Assembly: GCA_964412815.1 (NCBI GenBank)
Contig: CAYPQF010000038.1
Span: 79,925 to 143,924 of the forward strand
DNA: 64,000 bases
Origin: JAOAFZ01 sp964412815
GTDB lineage: Bacteria; Patescibacteriota; Microgenomatia; UBA1406; GWC2-37-13
Direction: 5' to 3'
Shown: piece after piece, positions 16,855 to 24,608 of the stretch
Numbering within the stretch: the stretch's first letter is position 1
How the letters are laid out: the number at the start of each line of letters is the position of its first letter
Translations under genes and position numbers: made by a program
The notes under the pieces: generated by a model
The model's database searches: none
Seen by the model: only the letters and a program-made list of their open reading frames with translations
Told to the model about the DNA's origin: nothing

Positions 16855-17258
16855 ATGGAGTTCAAGCGACGGATCGAATGGCCCGCGGTGATCGCGCTTA
16901 TCGTGGTGGTGCCGATCATTATGGCAGTCCTGACACTCGTCATCTCGCTGTTCATGGCAGAGGCCGGCGCCAACCGCAAGGACCGCAACTCCATCTTCAC
17001 CCTCTCCCCCGGGAGCAGGTGGAGATGGTGGTCAAGGGGGTCGTCTCCAAGAGAGAGATCGTGCTGTGGTACAGCAGGGCCGAAGGCCTCAAGCTCGCGC
17101 CCGGCTGCGAGAGGGTCGGTACTTCGCAGGTCGTGGCCTGCGCGCAGGGCACTACCCTCACGATCGTCGACGACGGCGAGGGCGGCCCCGCCCACATCCA
17201 GGCGGAGACCGGCAACCTCCAGACACGCGTCTCGCCCGGCTTCCCGCCCGACAGGTAG
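16855..17258 (+). pseudogene. GC-rich membrane-anchored protein with a frameshift (cassette 5)
   Basis: ATG 16855 follows SD GGAGGG. The first frame gives a basic head and one membrane span (WPAVIALIVVVPIIMAVLTLVISLF), then AGANRKDRNSIFTLSP. At the CTCTCCCCCGGG run near 17003-17012 the sensible reading moves to the -1 frame and continues EQVEMVVKGVVSKREIVLWYSRAEGLKL to a stop at 17258. Either one C was lost in a C6 run (mutation or assembly error) or there is programmed frameshifting. The joined protein would be about 134 residues. Confidence 0.65.
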
Positions 17259-17289
17259 CGTGAGCCGCAGCTAGGGATACGTACCGGGT

Positions 17290-17320
17290 CACAGCGGAGG
17301 AGTTGAACTCCTCCGCTGTG
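17290..17320 (+). terminator. Long GC-rich hairpin after cassette 5
   Basis: CACAGCGGAGGAG-TTGAA-CTCCTCCGCTGTG, 13 bp, no T-tract. Confidence 0.65.
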
Positions 17321-17350
17321 GCGCAATCCATTTGCTATACTTGACCTAAT

Positions 17351-18280
17351 ATGAAAGACCTTCTGGTTTCGGTGGTAATCCCCGTCTACAACGAAGAGGG
17401 GAACATCGACGCATTGCTTAAAGCACTTCTTCCTGTTCTCAAAGAGTACCATTATGAGATTGTTTACGTAAATGATGGCTCACAGGACAGCACCGTAGAT
17501 AAAATTAAGTCTCACTGTCGAAAGAATCCTCATATTAAACTGATCAGCTTCAACCGGAACTTCGGGCATCAAAACGCACTTACTGCAGGGTACCGGATTG
17601 CAAAGGGAGACTGTGTTATCTCGATGGATGCAGACTTGCAGGACCCGCCGGAGATCATCCCCGAGATGATCAGACTCTGGGAAAACGGCTCTAAAATTGT
17701 CTACGCGAAACGAAAGAAACGTGATGTTGATAACTGGCTGAAAAAGATGACCGCACACGGTTTCTACAAGGTAATGAACTTTCTTTCCGATGTTCCGATT
17801 CCACATGACGTCGGAGACTTCCGCCTGCTCGACCGTGCAGTAGTTAATTTTCTGAATGACTTACCGGAGCAGTCCCGCTTTTTACGGGGTCTCGTTGCCT
17901 GGAGCGGATATCCGTCCACTTTTGTGGAGTTTGATCGAAAGGCACGTCACAAAGGAAAAACCCACTATACAATCTCTAAAATGATTAATTTTGCGTTCCG
18001 GGGTATTACCTCCTTTTCTACCAAACCACTCCGGATTGCGTCGTATGCCGGGTTTGCGACAGCTGTCTTCGGCTTTCTGGGTATTATCTATGCGGTGGTC
18101 GGCCGTCTCTTTTTTGAAGCATACTGGGTGACCGGCTGGACCGCTCTGTTTGTTGCAATTATGTTTTTAGGTGGCGTACAACTGATTACGATTGGCATCG
18201 TGGGTGAATATATTGATAAAATATACATAGAGATACAAAAGCGACCTATGTATATTGTCAGTGAAACCGTGAATCTATGA
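17351..18280 (+). CDS. GT2 glycosyltransferase, polyprenyl-phosphate type
   Basis: 309 residues: GT-A domain with VVIPVYNEEGNI at the start, FNRNFGHQNALTAGY and the MDADLQDPPE metal/nucleotide motif, followed by two C-terminal membrane spans (SYAGFATAVFGFLGIIYAVVG and ALFVAIMFLGGVQLITIGIVGEYI). This is the GtrB/DPM1-like family that moves sugar from a nucleotide donor onto undecaprenyl phosphate. TATACT lies 9 nt before the ATG (leaderless). A small membrane gene overlaps its stop by ATGA. Confidence 0.92.
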   Translation: MKDLLVSVVIPVYNEEGNIDALLKALLPVLKEYHYEIVYVNDGSQDSTVDKIKSHCRKNPHIKLISFNRNFGHQNALTAGYRIAKGDCVISMDADLQDPPEIIPEMIRLWENGSKIVYAKRKKRDVDNWLKKMTAHGFYKVMNFLSDVPIPHDVGDFRLLDRAVVNFLNDLPEQSRFLRGLVAWSGYPSTFVEFDRKARHKGKTHYTISKMINFAFRGITSFSTKPLRIASYAGFATAVFGFLGIIYAVVGRLFFEAYWVTGWTALFVAIMFLGGVQLITIGIVGEYIDKIYIEIQKRPMYIVSETVNL

Positions 18281-18453
18281 GTACGAAGATAAAAAAAATG
18301 ATTGGGCTGTTCGTGATTGGGCTGGTAATTTCAGGGGTACTGTACGCTGCGTACTCATTCATAACCCGTGAACCTGCTGTTCGCTCGCCACTTCCCGAAG
18401 AAGAAGGTGTCAAAGTAATCTTTATCACACCCGAAGTTACTCCTTCTCAATAA
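18277..18453 (+). CDS. Small single-span membrane protein coupled to the GT2 gene
   Basis: 58 residues: MSTKIKK, one membrane span (MIGLFVIGLVISGVLYAAYSF), then a short Pro-rich outside tail. The start codon overlaps the GT2 stop (ATGA), implying translational coupling. No family recognised. Confidence 0.6.
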   Translation: MSTKIKKMIGLFVIGLVISGVLYAAYSFITREPAVRSPLPEEEGVKVIFITPEVTPSQ

Positions 18454-18519
18454 TTACGAGCTAAAATCCACAATATAGGTGACTACATTAGAAAGTTGTT
18501 GAAGTGTACTTTTGTTTAG

Positions 18520-18915
18520 TTACGGAGCTGAAGTTCCCGATGAAGGCCCCGGAATATCAAGCTGGAATATCTTACCTTGTCCTCCCAATAACAGAGTATC
18601 AATAATAAAGAGAATCAGGTACGCACTCACAAAGATGACTAATCCGATTACCGCGTACATAAAGGTATTTCTTGCGTTTTGCATCTTTTCGGGATCTCCA
18701 AGAGAAGTCAGATAGTTAAACGATCCGATTAAGAACATTACAAAGAGAATCAGGACCACGATCGCAGAAGCCATAAAAAGAAAGTTTCCAAATACAATCT
18801 CCAGACATTCGAGCGTGGGAACACCGTCCACCATACAGCCACTGTTTCCTGGATCGGCTGCGTTTTTATCATACCAGTCATTGATCTGTGCGAGATACAC
18901 TCCAAGCATGTACAT
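18520..18915 (-). CDS. TrbC/VirB2-type T4SS pilin-like protein
   Basis: 131 residues: an exterior N-terminal part with a Cys pair (GCMVDGVPTLEC), then two close membrane spans, IVFGNFLFMASAIVVLILFVMFLIGSFNYLTSLGDPEKMQNARNTFMYAVIGLVIFVSAYLILFI. The GDPEK.Q.A....YA..G motif between the spans is characteristic of the CPR T4SS_pilin family (PF18895). It would form the subunit of a pilus or surface channel. TACAAT lies 6 nt before the ATG (leaderless). Confidence 0.82.
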   Translation of the reverse strand: MYMLGVYLAQINDWYDKNAADPGNSGCMVDGVPTLECLEIVFGNFLFMASAIVVLILFVMFLIGSFNYLTSLGDPEKMQNARNTFMYAVIGLVIFVSAYLILFIIDTLLLGGQGKIFQLDIPGPSSGTSAP

Positions 18916-19014
18916 AGAATTATTGTACAGCTTTTTGTAATCTTTGTATAGAGATGTGTACGAAATGAGCGCAATCCAGCCACCATATTATAAATTGCAG
19001 CGGATCATACGTGC

Positions 19015-19045
19015 AAAAAAAAACGCCCGTTTCCGGGCGTTTTTC
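19015..19045 (-). terminator. Intrinsic terminator after pilin gene
   Basis: AACGCCCG-GAAA-CGGGCGTT with T-runs on both strands; on minus it follows the gene ending at 19061. Confidence 0.9.
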
Positions 19046-19060
19046 TGAATGCTGTGAGGC

Positions 19061-19594
19061 TTATTGGTCAACATCACAGTCAACTCCAATGTCATCTCCA
19101 CAAGGCTCGACAAGGTTAGGAATGGTAGCTGCACAAGAAATTCCGAAACAGATTCTTTCACGGAAGACAACCTGTTCCAGTGTAACGATGATTGCGAGTA
19201 CTGCGACAACAAGAACGACACCGATAATAGCAGCGGTGATCTTGTTACGTGCCTTACCGGTATTTTCTTCATCACCACCTGAAGTGATCCATGCAAATGC
19301 TCCGAGCAGCAGGTACAGCAGAGCAACAAGTCCTGCGATTACGAAGAACAAACGGATAACAAAGGTTAAGATGTCTGAGAGATCTGGGATTCTGAATCCA
19401 AGAGCGTTCTGGTCAACTTTGACGGTAACCGAAATAGAAGGGGCAGCTTGATTCTGATTAAACTGAGCCATTGCTCCATCGGCGACGAAGAAGAAGCCTG
19501 CAAGCAAAATTATAAAACAGAAGGCATTTATAAATAGAGCACGGGCATTTTTTATCATACGTTTAATCATAGAAAGCTTGAAATTGTTTGTCAA
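19061..19594 (-). CDS. Second TrbC/VirB2-type pilin-like protein
   Basis: 177 residues, or 169 from the internal ATG at 19570. Signal/anchor ALFINAFCFIILLAGFFFVADGAMA, an exterior segment, then two spans (ILTFVIRLFFVIAGLVALLYLLLGAFAWITSGGDEENTGKARNKITAAIIGVVLVVAVLAIIV). The SGGDEE...KAR..I..A..G linker is the T4SS pilin signature. A Cys-containing C-terminal tail follows. It ends in a good terminator and is separate from the ComM-like gene by 9 nt. Confidence 0.82.
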   Translation of the reverse strand: MTNNFKLSMIKRMIKNARALFINAFCFIILLAGFFFVADGAMAQFNQNQAAPSISVTVKVDQNALGFRIPDLSDILTFVIRLFFVIAGLVALLYLLLGAFAWITSGGDEENTGKARNKITAAIIGVVLVVAVLAIIVTLEQVVFRERICFGISCAATIPNLVEPCGDDIGVDCDVDQ

Positions 19595-19603
19595 GTGGTA
19601 AAA

Positions 19604-21130
19604 TCAGGATTCCAGTTGTTGTGGTAGTCTATACTGAAAACTCTCAGATAAATGGTTTAATTTTATACTATCTGAACAATCTAAATCAGCGATCGTCCGG
19701 GCAAGCTTCAGCGTCTTGAACATTGCGCGAGCGGAAAGCGCCAGTCGTTTTACGGCATCTTCAAAAAAAGTTTCGAGCTTGGCATCCAGCGTGCAAAATT
19801 GTTTGACCTGTTTCGTTGTCATCTCACCGTTCGTTTGAATTGACAGGCTCTGAAGTCTCATTTTTTGCCGGTCACGCGCTTCCAGAATCCTGTTTCTGAC
19901 TACTTCACTTGATTCTGCATTACTGTGCGTACGGAGTGCGTACTCCTCTACCGGTTGTACCTGGAGGTGAATATCAATCCGGTCAAGGAGAGGTCCGGAA
20001 ACCCGTTTATTGTATCGCTCAACCACAGCCGGCGAACAACTGCATGATAACCGAGCATGCCCCCGATACCCGCAGGGACACGGGTTGGAAGCACTTAAAA
20101 ATAAAAACCGGCTGGGAAACGTCAACACACCGCCCGTCCGGGAGATAGAGACTGTTCCTTCTTCAAGTGGCTGACGCAGTGCTTCCAGGACTGACCGCGG
20201 GAACTCCGGCAGCTCATCTAGAAATAACACACCCCGATGTGCCAGAGAGATCTCTCCCGGCTTCGGAATACTTCCTCCCCCGATGAGACCATTTCGGGAG
20301 ATTGTATGATGAGGTGCGCGGTACGGCGGCTGCCGTAGATTCTGCCGCTGTTCCAGCATTCCGGCTATCGAATAGATATTGGTTACATCCACTACTTCGG
20401 TCTCTGTAAGGGGTGGGAGAATTCCGGCAAATGCCCGGGAGAGGAGTGTTTTACCCGCTCCGGGCGGTCCTTTTAAATGAACATTATGAAACCCCGCTGC
20501 CGCAACCTCCAGAGCACGTTTCACCGTTTGCTGACCGATGATATCCGCAAAATCAGGAGCGGTTGCCTCTTCGTGCGCCACTATAAGAGAAGCCTGTGTT
20601 AATGGAGCAAGGGTCACTTTTCCCTGGAGATACGACACTACCTCCTGAAGGGTAGATACCGGAATACATAAATCTGATGGGCCTACTAAAGCTGCTTCAA
20701 CAGCGCTGGAACGCGGTAGACAAAAGATGTATTGCTGCTGCTCTGCCAGCAGTCTGAGCGAGATACTGCCCCGAATATGCTGCACCCTGCTATCAAGCGA
20801 CAGTTCACCACAAAAAAAGTGACCAGAGACATGGTGGGGTTGCAGTACTCCGCTCGCAGCAAGAATTCCCAGTGCTATTGGGAGATCAAAAGAGGTACCC
20901 GTTTTCGGAATATCAGCAGGAGCCATATTGACGGTTATACGTGCTTCTGGCATCGGAAACCCTGCATTCACAATCGCCGTGCGAACCCGTTCTTTCGCTT
21001 CTGCTATTTCTTTACCCGGTAACCCTACAATAGTAAAGGTGGGAAACCCGCGATATGCGACATCAACCTCAATTTCGACAGGAACTGCTTCCAGTCCGAT
21101 CACCGTTCCAGTATGAATATAGGACAACAT
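19604..21130 (-). CDS. comM: YifB/ComM-type Mg-chelatase-like AAA+ ATPase
   Basis: 508 residues from ATG 21130. N-terminal ChlI-like domain (GLPGKEIAEAKERVRTAI, NMAPADIPKTGTSFDLPIAL), AAA+ core with Walker A LKGPPGAGKTLLSRAF near residue 213, sensor region LFLDELPEFPRSVLEALRQPLEEG, a cysteine cluster NPCPCGYRGHARLSC and the C-terminal Mg_chelatase_C domain. ComM is a hexameric helicase that aids branch migration during natural transformation. Its position beside pilin and TrbL-like genes fits a DNA-uptake role. TGTAAT lies 5 nt upstream. Confidence 0.95.
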   Translation of the reverse strand: MLSYIHTGTVIGLEAVPVEIEVDVAYRGFPTFTIVGLPGKEIAEAKERVRTAIVNAGFPMPEARITVNMAPADIPKTGTSFDLPIALGILAASGVLQPHHVSGHFFCGELSLDSRVQHIRGSISLRLLAEQQQYIFCLPRSSAVEAALVGPSDLCIPVSTLQEVVSYLQGKVTLAPLTQASLIVAHEEATAPDFADIIGQQTVKRALEVAAAGFHNVHLKGPPGAGKTLLSRAFAGILPPLTETEVVDVTNIYSIAGMLEQRQNLRQPPYRAPHHTISRNGLIGGGSIPKPGEISLAHRGVLFLDELPEFPRSVLEALRQPLEEGTVSISRTGGVLTFPSRFLFLSASNPCPCGYRGHARLSCSCSPAVVERYNKRVSGPLLDRIDIHLQVQPVEEYALRTHSNAESSEVVRNRILEARDRQKMRLQSLSIQTNGEMTTKQVKQFCTLDAKLETFFEDAVKRLALSARAMFKTLKLARTIADLDCSDSIKLNHLSESFQYRLPQQLES

Positions 21131-21188
21131 ATACAATTACACAATTGTAACCGAAGATGCTATAAACACAAGGGGAATATTCCGGAGA

Positions 21189-23648
21189 TCAGGATCGAGA
21201 ACGAACGCTCTTTATTGCAGATCGGGAAAAGAAGATACTTGCAAGTACCAGAACTGTCAGTATCCCCATTACGGCAATTACCGCGATCAGTAACACTGAA
21301 TTATTATCGTCAGATGCTCCCAGCACATCCGCATTCCGTGATCGGGACGTAGCCAGATACTGGGAACCGCTGATAGCCGTATTTCTGGCAACAAACTGCG
21401 CTGTTGAGGTAACCACTGCTTCATCATTCAAACCGGTAAATTCAAGAGAATACGGCATGTTGGGAATCGATTCTTCGGGGATCTCAAAGTATCCGGTTTC
21501 ATCTGCCTGGGTTTCATATACCGGAATATTATTTTGGGTGACATACAGACGCACGGTAGCGCCCGGCATGATTGCACCGTCATCGGTCACAGCATATCCT
21601 TCAAGCGAGGTCAGAATAGGGTTCAGCCGTACCGACGTTCTGGATGTATCACCTGATTCAGCCTGCACCGCAATGCTGTCTCCAAATCCAGTCAGTATGT
21701 GCATCATCATCTCGGCAACAGGATTTCCGACTCGTTTCTTCGGGTAGGAAATCTGTTTTTTTACTGCCTCCAGTTCTCCAATCGTTTCATTATCCTTTAA
21801 TTTATTGAGCGGGATTTCCAGTTTAAAGTAGCCGTACATGTCAGCTTCGGTTTTTGCCAGAGTACGGGTCTTGATTAACTCACCCTTCTGATACCGGTTA
21901 GGGACATATGCATAGACGGTGACTGCGGCTTTCGGATGCGATACCCGTCCTTCGATTTTATACACATTTCGTTGCTTATCCACCGACTGAAAATAGCTGA
22001 CGATAGTAATCTGATTTTGTTCTGCATAGGCTTTTGAGGCTTCCAGATCTACCGGATCCATCGGGATATCGCGATGTTCAACCTTGCCCTTTTGTACAAT
22101 GTCCTCTCCACGATAGATATTGTCATACATAAACGCAAATGCAGGATTGAGTGAATTCATATCGGACGGGAAGGTATATCCTTCTTTTTTTGCTGCGAGA
22201 CGATAAGTCCCATCCGGAACGAAGAACGAGAACAGACCGTCTTTCTCAGTTATCTGAGGATTCACAATGCTTCCGACCGTAGGGTTGTCAGAGATATCCT
22301 GTTGTGTAACCTTCTGGTACTGGCCGCTTGCCGTTTTTTTGGTCAGGGTAACTTCGGTGCCTTCAAGAGGTTCCAGTGTATAGCTGTCAAACACTCGGCC
22401 GTATGGATCGTGCACAACGACACAGCCAAGATCATTGGATAGTGTGGCAAACTGCTGCGAAGTATTACTACCGATGTTCACGTTGTTCATCTGAGACCGG
22501 TCAAAGACCATCATAAAGACACTGTCTGTCTCCTGTCCCTGGCTGTTGGTACGTGATGATTCCACCTCCACAATATCACCTAACTCCTTATAGATCACCG
22601 GATTGGTAATTACGTCTGTTTTACTTTTCTCCTTGTAAATCGTCATCTTATATCCCGCGGGGACATTACTCTTTTCAAAGATCTTCTCGTCATAGCTTGG
22701 TTCACCAGTAGTGCAGGTATAAACACCTCCGGTTACAAAACATTCGACAATATACGACTCAATCTCCTGACTTTGCTGCTGCGCATAGGCACGATCGTAT
22801 AGACGTTTGACGTCATAGAGCTGTACGCGCTTCGTACCGGATCCTACAACAGGATAGTTCGCACAGGAGGCGAACTTTTTTGGTCCTTCAGTTGGTGTCG
22901 CTAAACCCTTCTCGTTACACAGCTTGGTAGGTGCGCAGGCAACCCCCCATCGAGGCATTTTAGCACCGTTTTTTATCTCCTCAGCGGTTGGTTCACGACC
23001 AAGTCCAACCTGCTCAGATGAAGGTTGAATTTTGAGTGTTTCAACGTCCTGTTTTTTATCACGCTTACACTTAAATTTAATCGTCATCTCCGGACAGCCG
23101 TTACTGCATTCTTCCATGGTAAAGGGACCCTGACACCAGCCGTTAGAACATTGAAGTTTCGTAAACTTCATATCAGTATCCAGTGTTGCATACTCATCAC
23201 AGGTATACCCTGGTGCAGATGCCGCTATTTTATGATTATTTTGTCCGCAGCCAAACTTGGCATTACCGGGAGCAGATTGTCGCACATCTCCCTGAAAGTC
23301 CGGATCAACAAAGTTTTTTGACGGGTCGGTTACGTCCTTGATAAACGTTGAGTGCTCCTGGGACATATTGGAGTTCTGAAAAGACTCGAAGTAAGTCCCG
23401 CCATTTTGCCCAGTCACCCGGTACCGGCGAGGCCAGGTATTTCTATCATTTGCCTTATAGTCTTTATACGATCCACCACCTTCGTTTACCCAGCGGACAT
23501 AGGCGTTATTCAGAGGGATTAACGCACCATCAACTTCCTGATATACCTCAATTTTGATAGAGGGAGCATCTGCGGATACAGACGGTACTGCGAGCAGAAC
23601 AGCCATTGCTAGTACCACTATACCAATTTTATTTACGAGTGATTTCAT
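21189..23648 (-). CDS. Large surface protein with carboxypeptidase-regulatory-like domains (copy 2)
   Basis: 819 residues from ATG 23648. Signal peptide SLVNKIGIVVLAMAVLLAVPSVSA, a Cys-rich middle (about 15 cysteines), then Ig-like carboxypeptidase-regulatory domains: HDPYGRVFDSYTLEPLEGTEVTLTKK...FSFFVPDGTYRLAAKKEGY and LEGYAVTDDGAIMPGATVRLYV. A C-terminal membrane span (VLLIAVIAVMGILTVLVLASIFF) follows. It is clearly homologous over most of its length to the gene at 24609. Likely cell-wall or surface anchored. Confidence 0.82.
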   Translation of the reverse strand: MKSLVNKIGIVVLAMAVLLAVPSVSADAPSIKIEVYQEVDGALIPLNNAYVRWVNEGGGSYKDYKANDRNTWPRRYRVTGQNGGTYFESFQNSNMSQEHSTFIKDVTDPSKNFVDPDFQGDVRQSAPGNAKFGCGQNNHKIAASAPGYTCDEYATLDTDMKFTKLQCSNGWCQGPFTMEECSNGCPEMTIKFKCKRDKKQDVETLKIQPSSEQVGLGREPTAEEIKNGAKMPRWGVACAPTKLCNEKGLATPTEGPKKFASCANYPVVGSGTKRVQLYDVKRLYDRAYAQQQSQEIESYIVECFVTGGVYTCTTGEPSYDEKIFEKSNVPAGYKMTIYKEKSKTDVITNPVIYKELGDIVEVESSRTNSQGQETDSVFMMVFDRSQMNNVNIGSNTSQQFATLSNDLGCVVVHDPYGRVFDSYTLEPLEGTEVTLTKKTASGQYQKVTQQDISDNPTVGSIVNPQITEKDGLFSFFVPDGTYRLAAKKEGYTFPSDMNSLNPAFAFMYDNIYRGEDIVQKGKVEHRDIPMDPVDLEASKAYAEQNQITIVSYFQSVDKQRNVYKIEGRVSHPKAAVTVYAYVPNRYQKGELIKTRTLAKTEADMYGYFKLEIPLNKLKDNETIGELEAVKKQISYPKKRVGNPVAEMMMHILTGFGDSIAVQAESGDTSRTSVRLNPILTSLEGYAVTDDGAIMPGATVRLYVTQNNIPVYETQADETGYFEIPEESIPNMPYSLEFTGLNDEAVVTSTAQFVARNTAISGSQYLATSRSRNADVLGASDDNNSVLLIAVIAVMGILTVLVLASIFFSRSAIKSVRSRS

Positions 23649-23710
23649 ATGCGTTCTTTTTTTCTTGTAACCAAAGCTCAAAATTTTGGTATTTTCCGGT
23701 CGCTTTCTTT

Positions 23711-24607
23711 TCAGTAACCTGACCAAACATATACGGCATCAATCTTCTCTGTCATGTACGTTGGCGTTGCTTTTACCAAAATGACATCGGTAACATCGTT
23801 TACGTTCGAGTTCCATAACTCCCTATCAAGTTCTTCTGAGATGGTAATTGGTTCACCCTGAAAGGCATCAAAACGGATTATCGCATTTACCTTGTAAGCC
23901 GCATCAATTTGTGCCAGTGAAGTATCATTTTTTATTTGTTGTGCTGCCTGATCAATGGTTAACCGACCAGATCTAACCTGTTCGTGAAGCGCTGTGATTT
24001 TTTTCCTTGCAAATACCTTTGCCTGTTCGTACCCCAGTGCTGGCGGTTCGTCGTTGGCAAACCAGATCGAGATCACAGAACCTTTGAGGGTTCCTGATCG
24101 TGTCTCTACAGCCTCCCGAATGGTACTTACCTGCTTTAGCCGGGTAATATAGTTCTTATTCGGTGAGTTATAAAACGTTTCATCCAGACGGATTAAACCA
24201 TCTGCTTGTCCTCCCTGCAAAATTACCGAATCCTGCGCAATTGCGTTCAGTACCTCGGCGTCCGGTATCGCGGAAGAGTCTCCGGCATACAGGGATCGCT
24301 GGTTTTCCAGATCAATCCGATAGATAGTTTCTTCTCCGACGATCGCAACAATATCATCAGGCTGGGGAACAGACTCCTTATCTCCTTGATTCATGGTTCC
24401 CGCTGATCCGGCATTCCCGCTAGAACCATTTGGATTGTTAAAACGGTCAATATCAGCATCAGAACGAACAGGGGTAGGCGACACTGCTGCCTGATTTTTC
24501 CGCTGGTTAGTAGCCTGGGTTACCGCAAATGTGAGCACCAGCAGAAAGACCAGTAAGCCAATAGCGCCAAATACAAGTGCTTTTGCCGGTATCCGTGAAG
24601 TGTCCAT
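23711..24607 (-). CDS. SurA/PrsA-like membrane-anchored foldase (copy 2)
   Basis: 298 residues from ATG 24607. One N-terminal span (ALVFGAIGLLVFLLVLTFAVT), a Ser/Gly/Asn linker, then a SurA-N-like helical region: DIVAIVGEETIYRIDLENQR, AIAQDSVILQGGQADGLIRLDETFYN, FARKKITALHEQVRSGRLTIDQAAQQIKND. No clear parvulin catalytic domain is seen, so it may be a holdase rather than an isomerase. A copy lies at 27040, and each copy sits directly before its large surface-protein partner or between them. Confidence 0.72.
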   Translation of the reverse strand: MDTSRIPAKALVFGAIGLLVFLLVLTFAVTQATNQRKNQAAVSPTPVRSDADIDRFNNPNGSSGNAGSAGTMNQGDKESVPQPDDIVAIVGEETIYRIDLENQRSLYAGDSSAIPDAEVLNAIAQDSVILQGGQADGLIRLDETFYNSPNKNYITRLKQVSTIREAVETRSGTLKGSVISIWFANDEPPALGYEQAKVFARKKITALHEQVRSGRLTIDQAAQQIKNDTSLAQIDAAYKVNAIIRFDAFQGEPITISEELDRELWNSNVNDVTDVILVKATPTYMTEKIDAVYVWSGY

Positions 24608-24608
24608 A

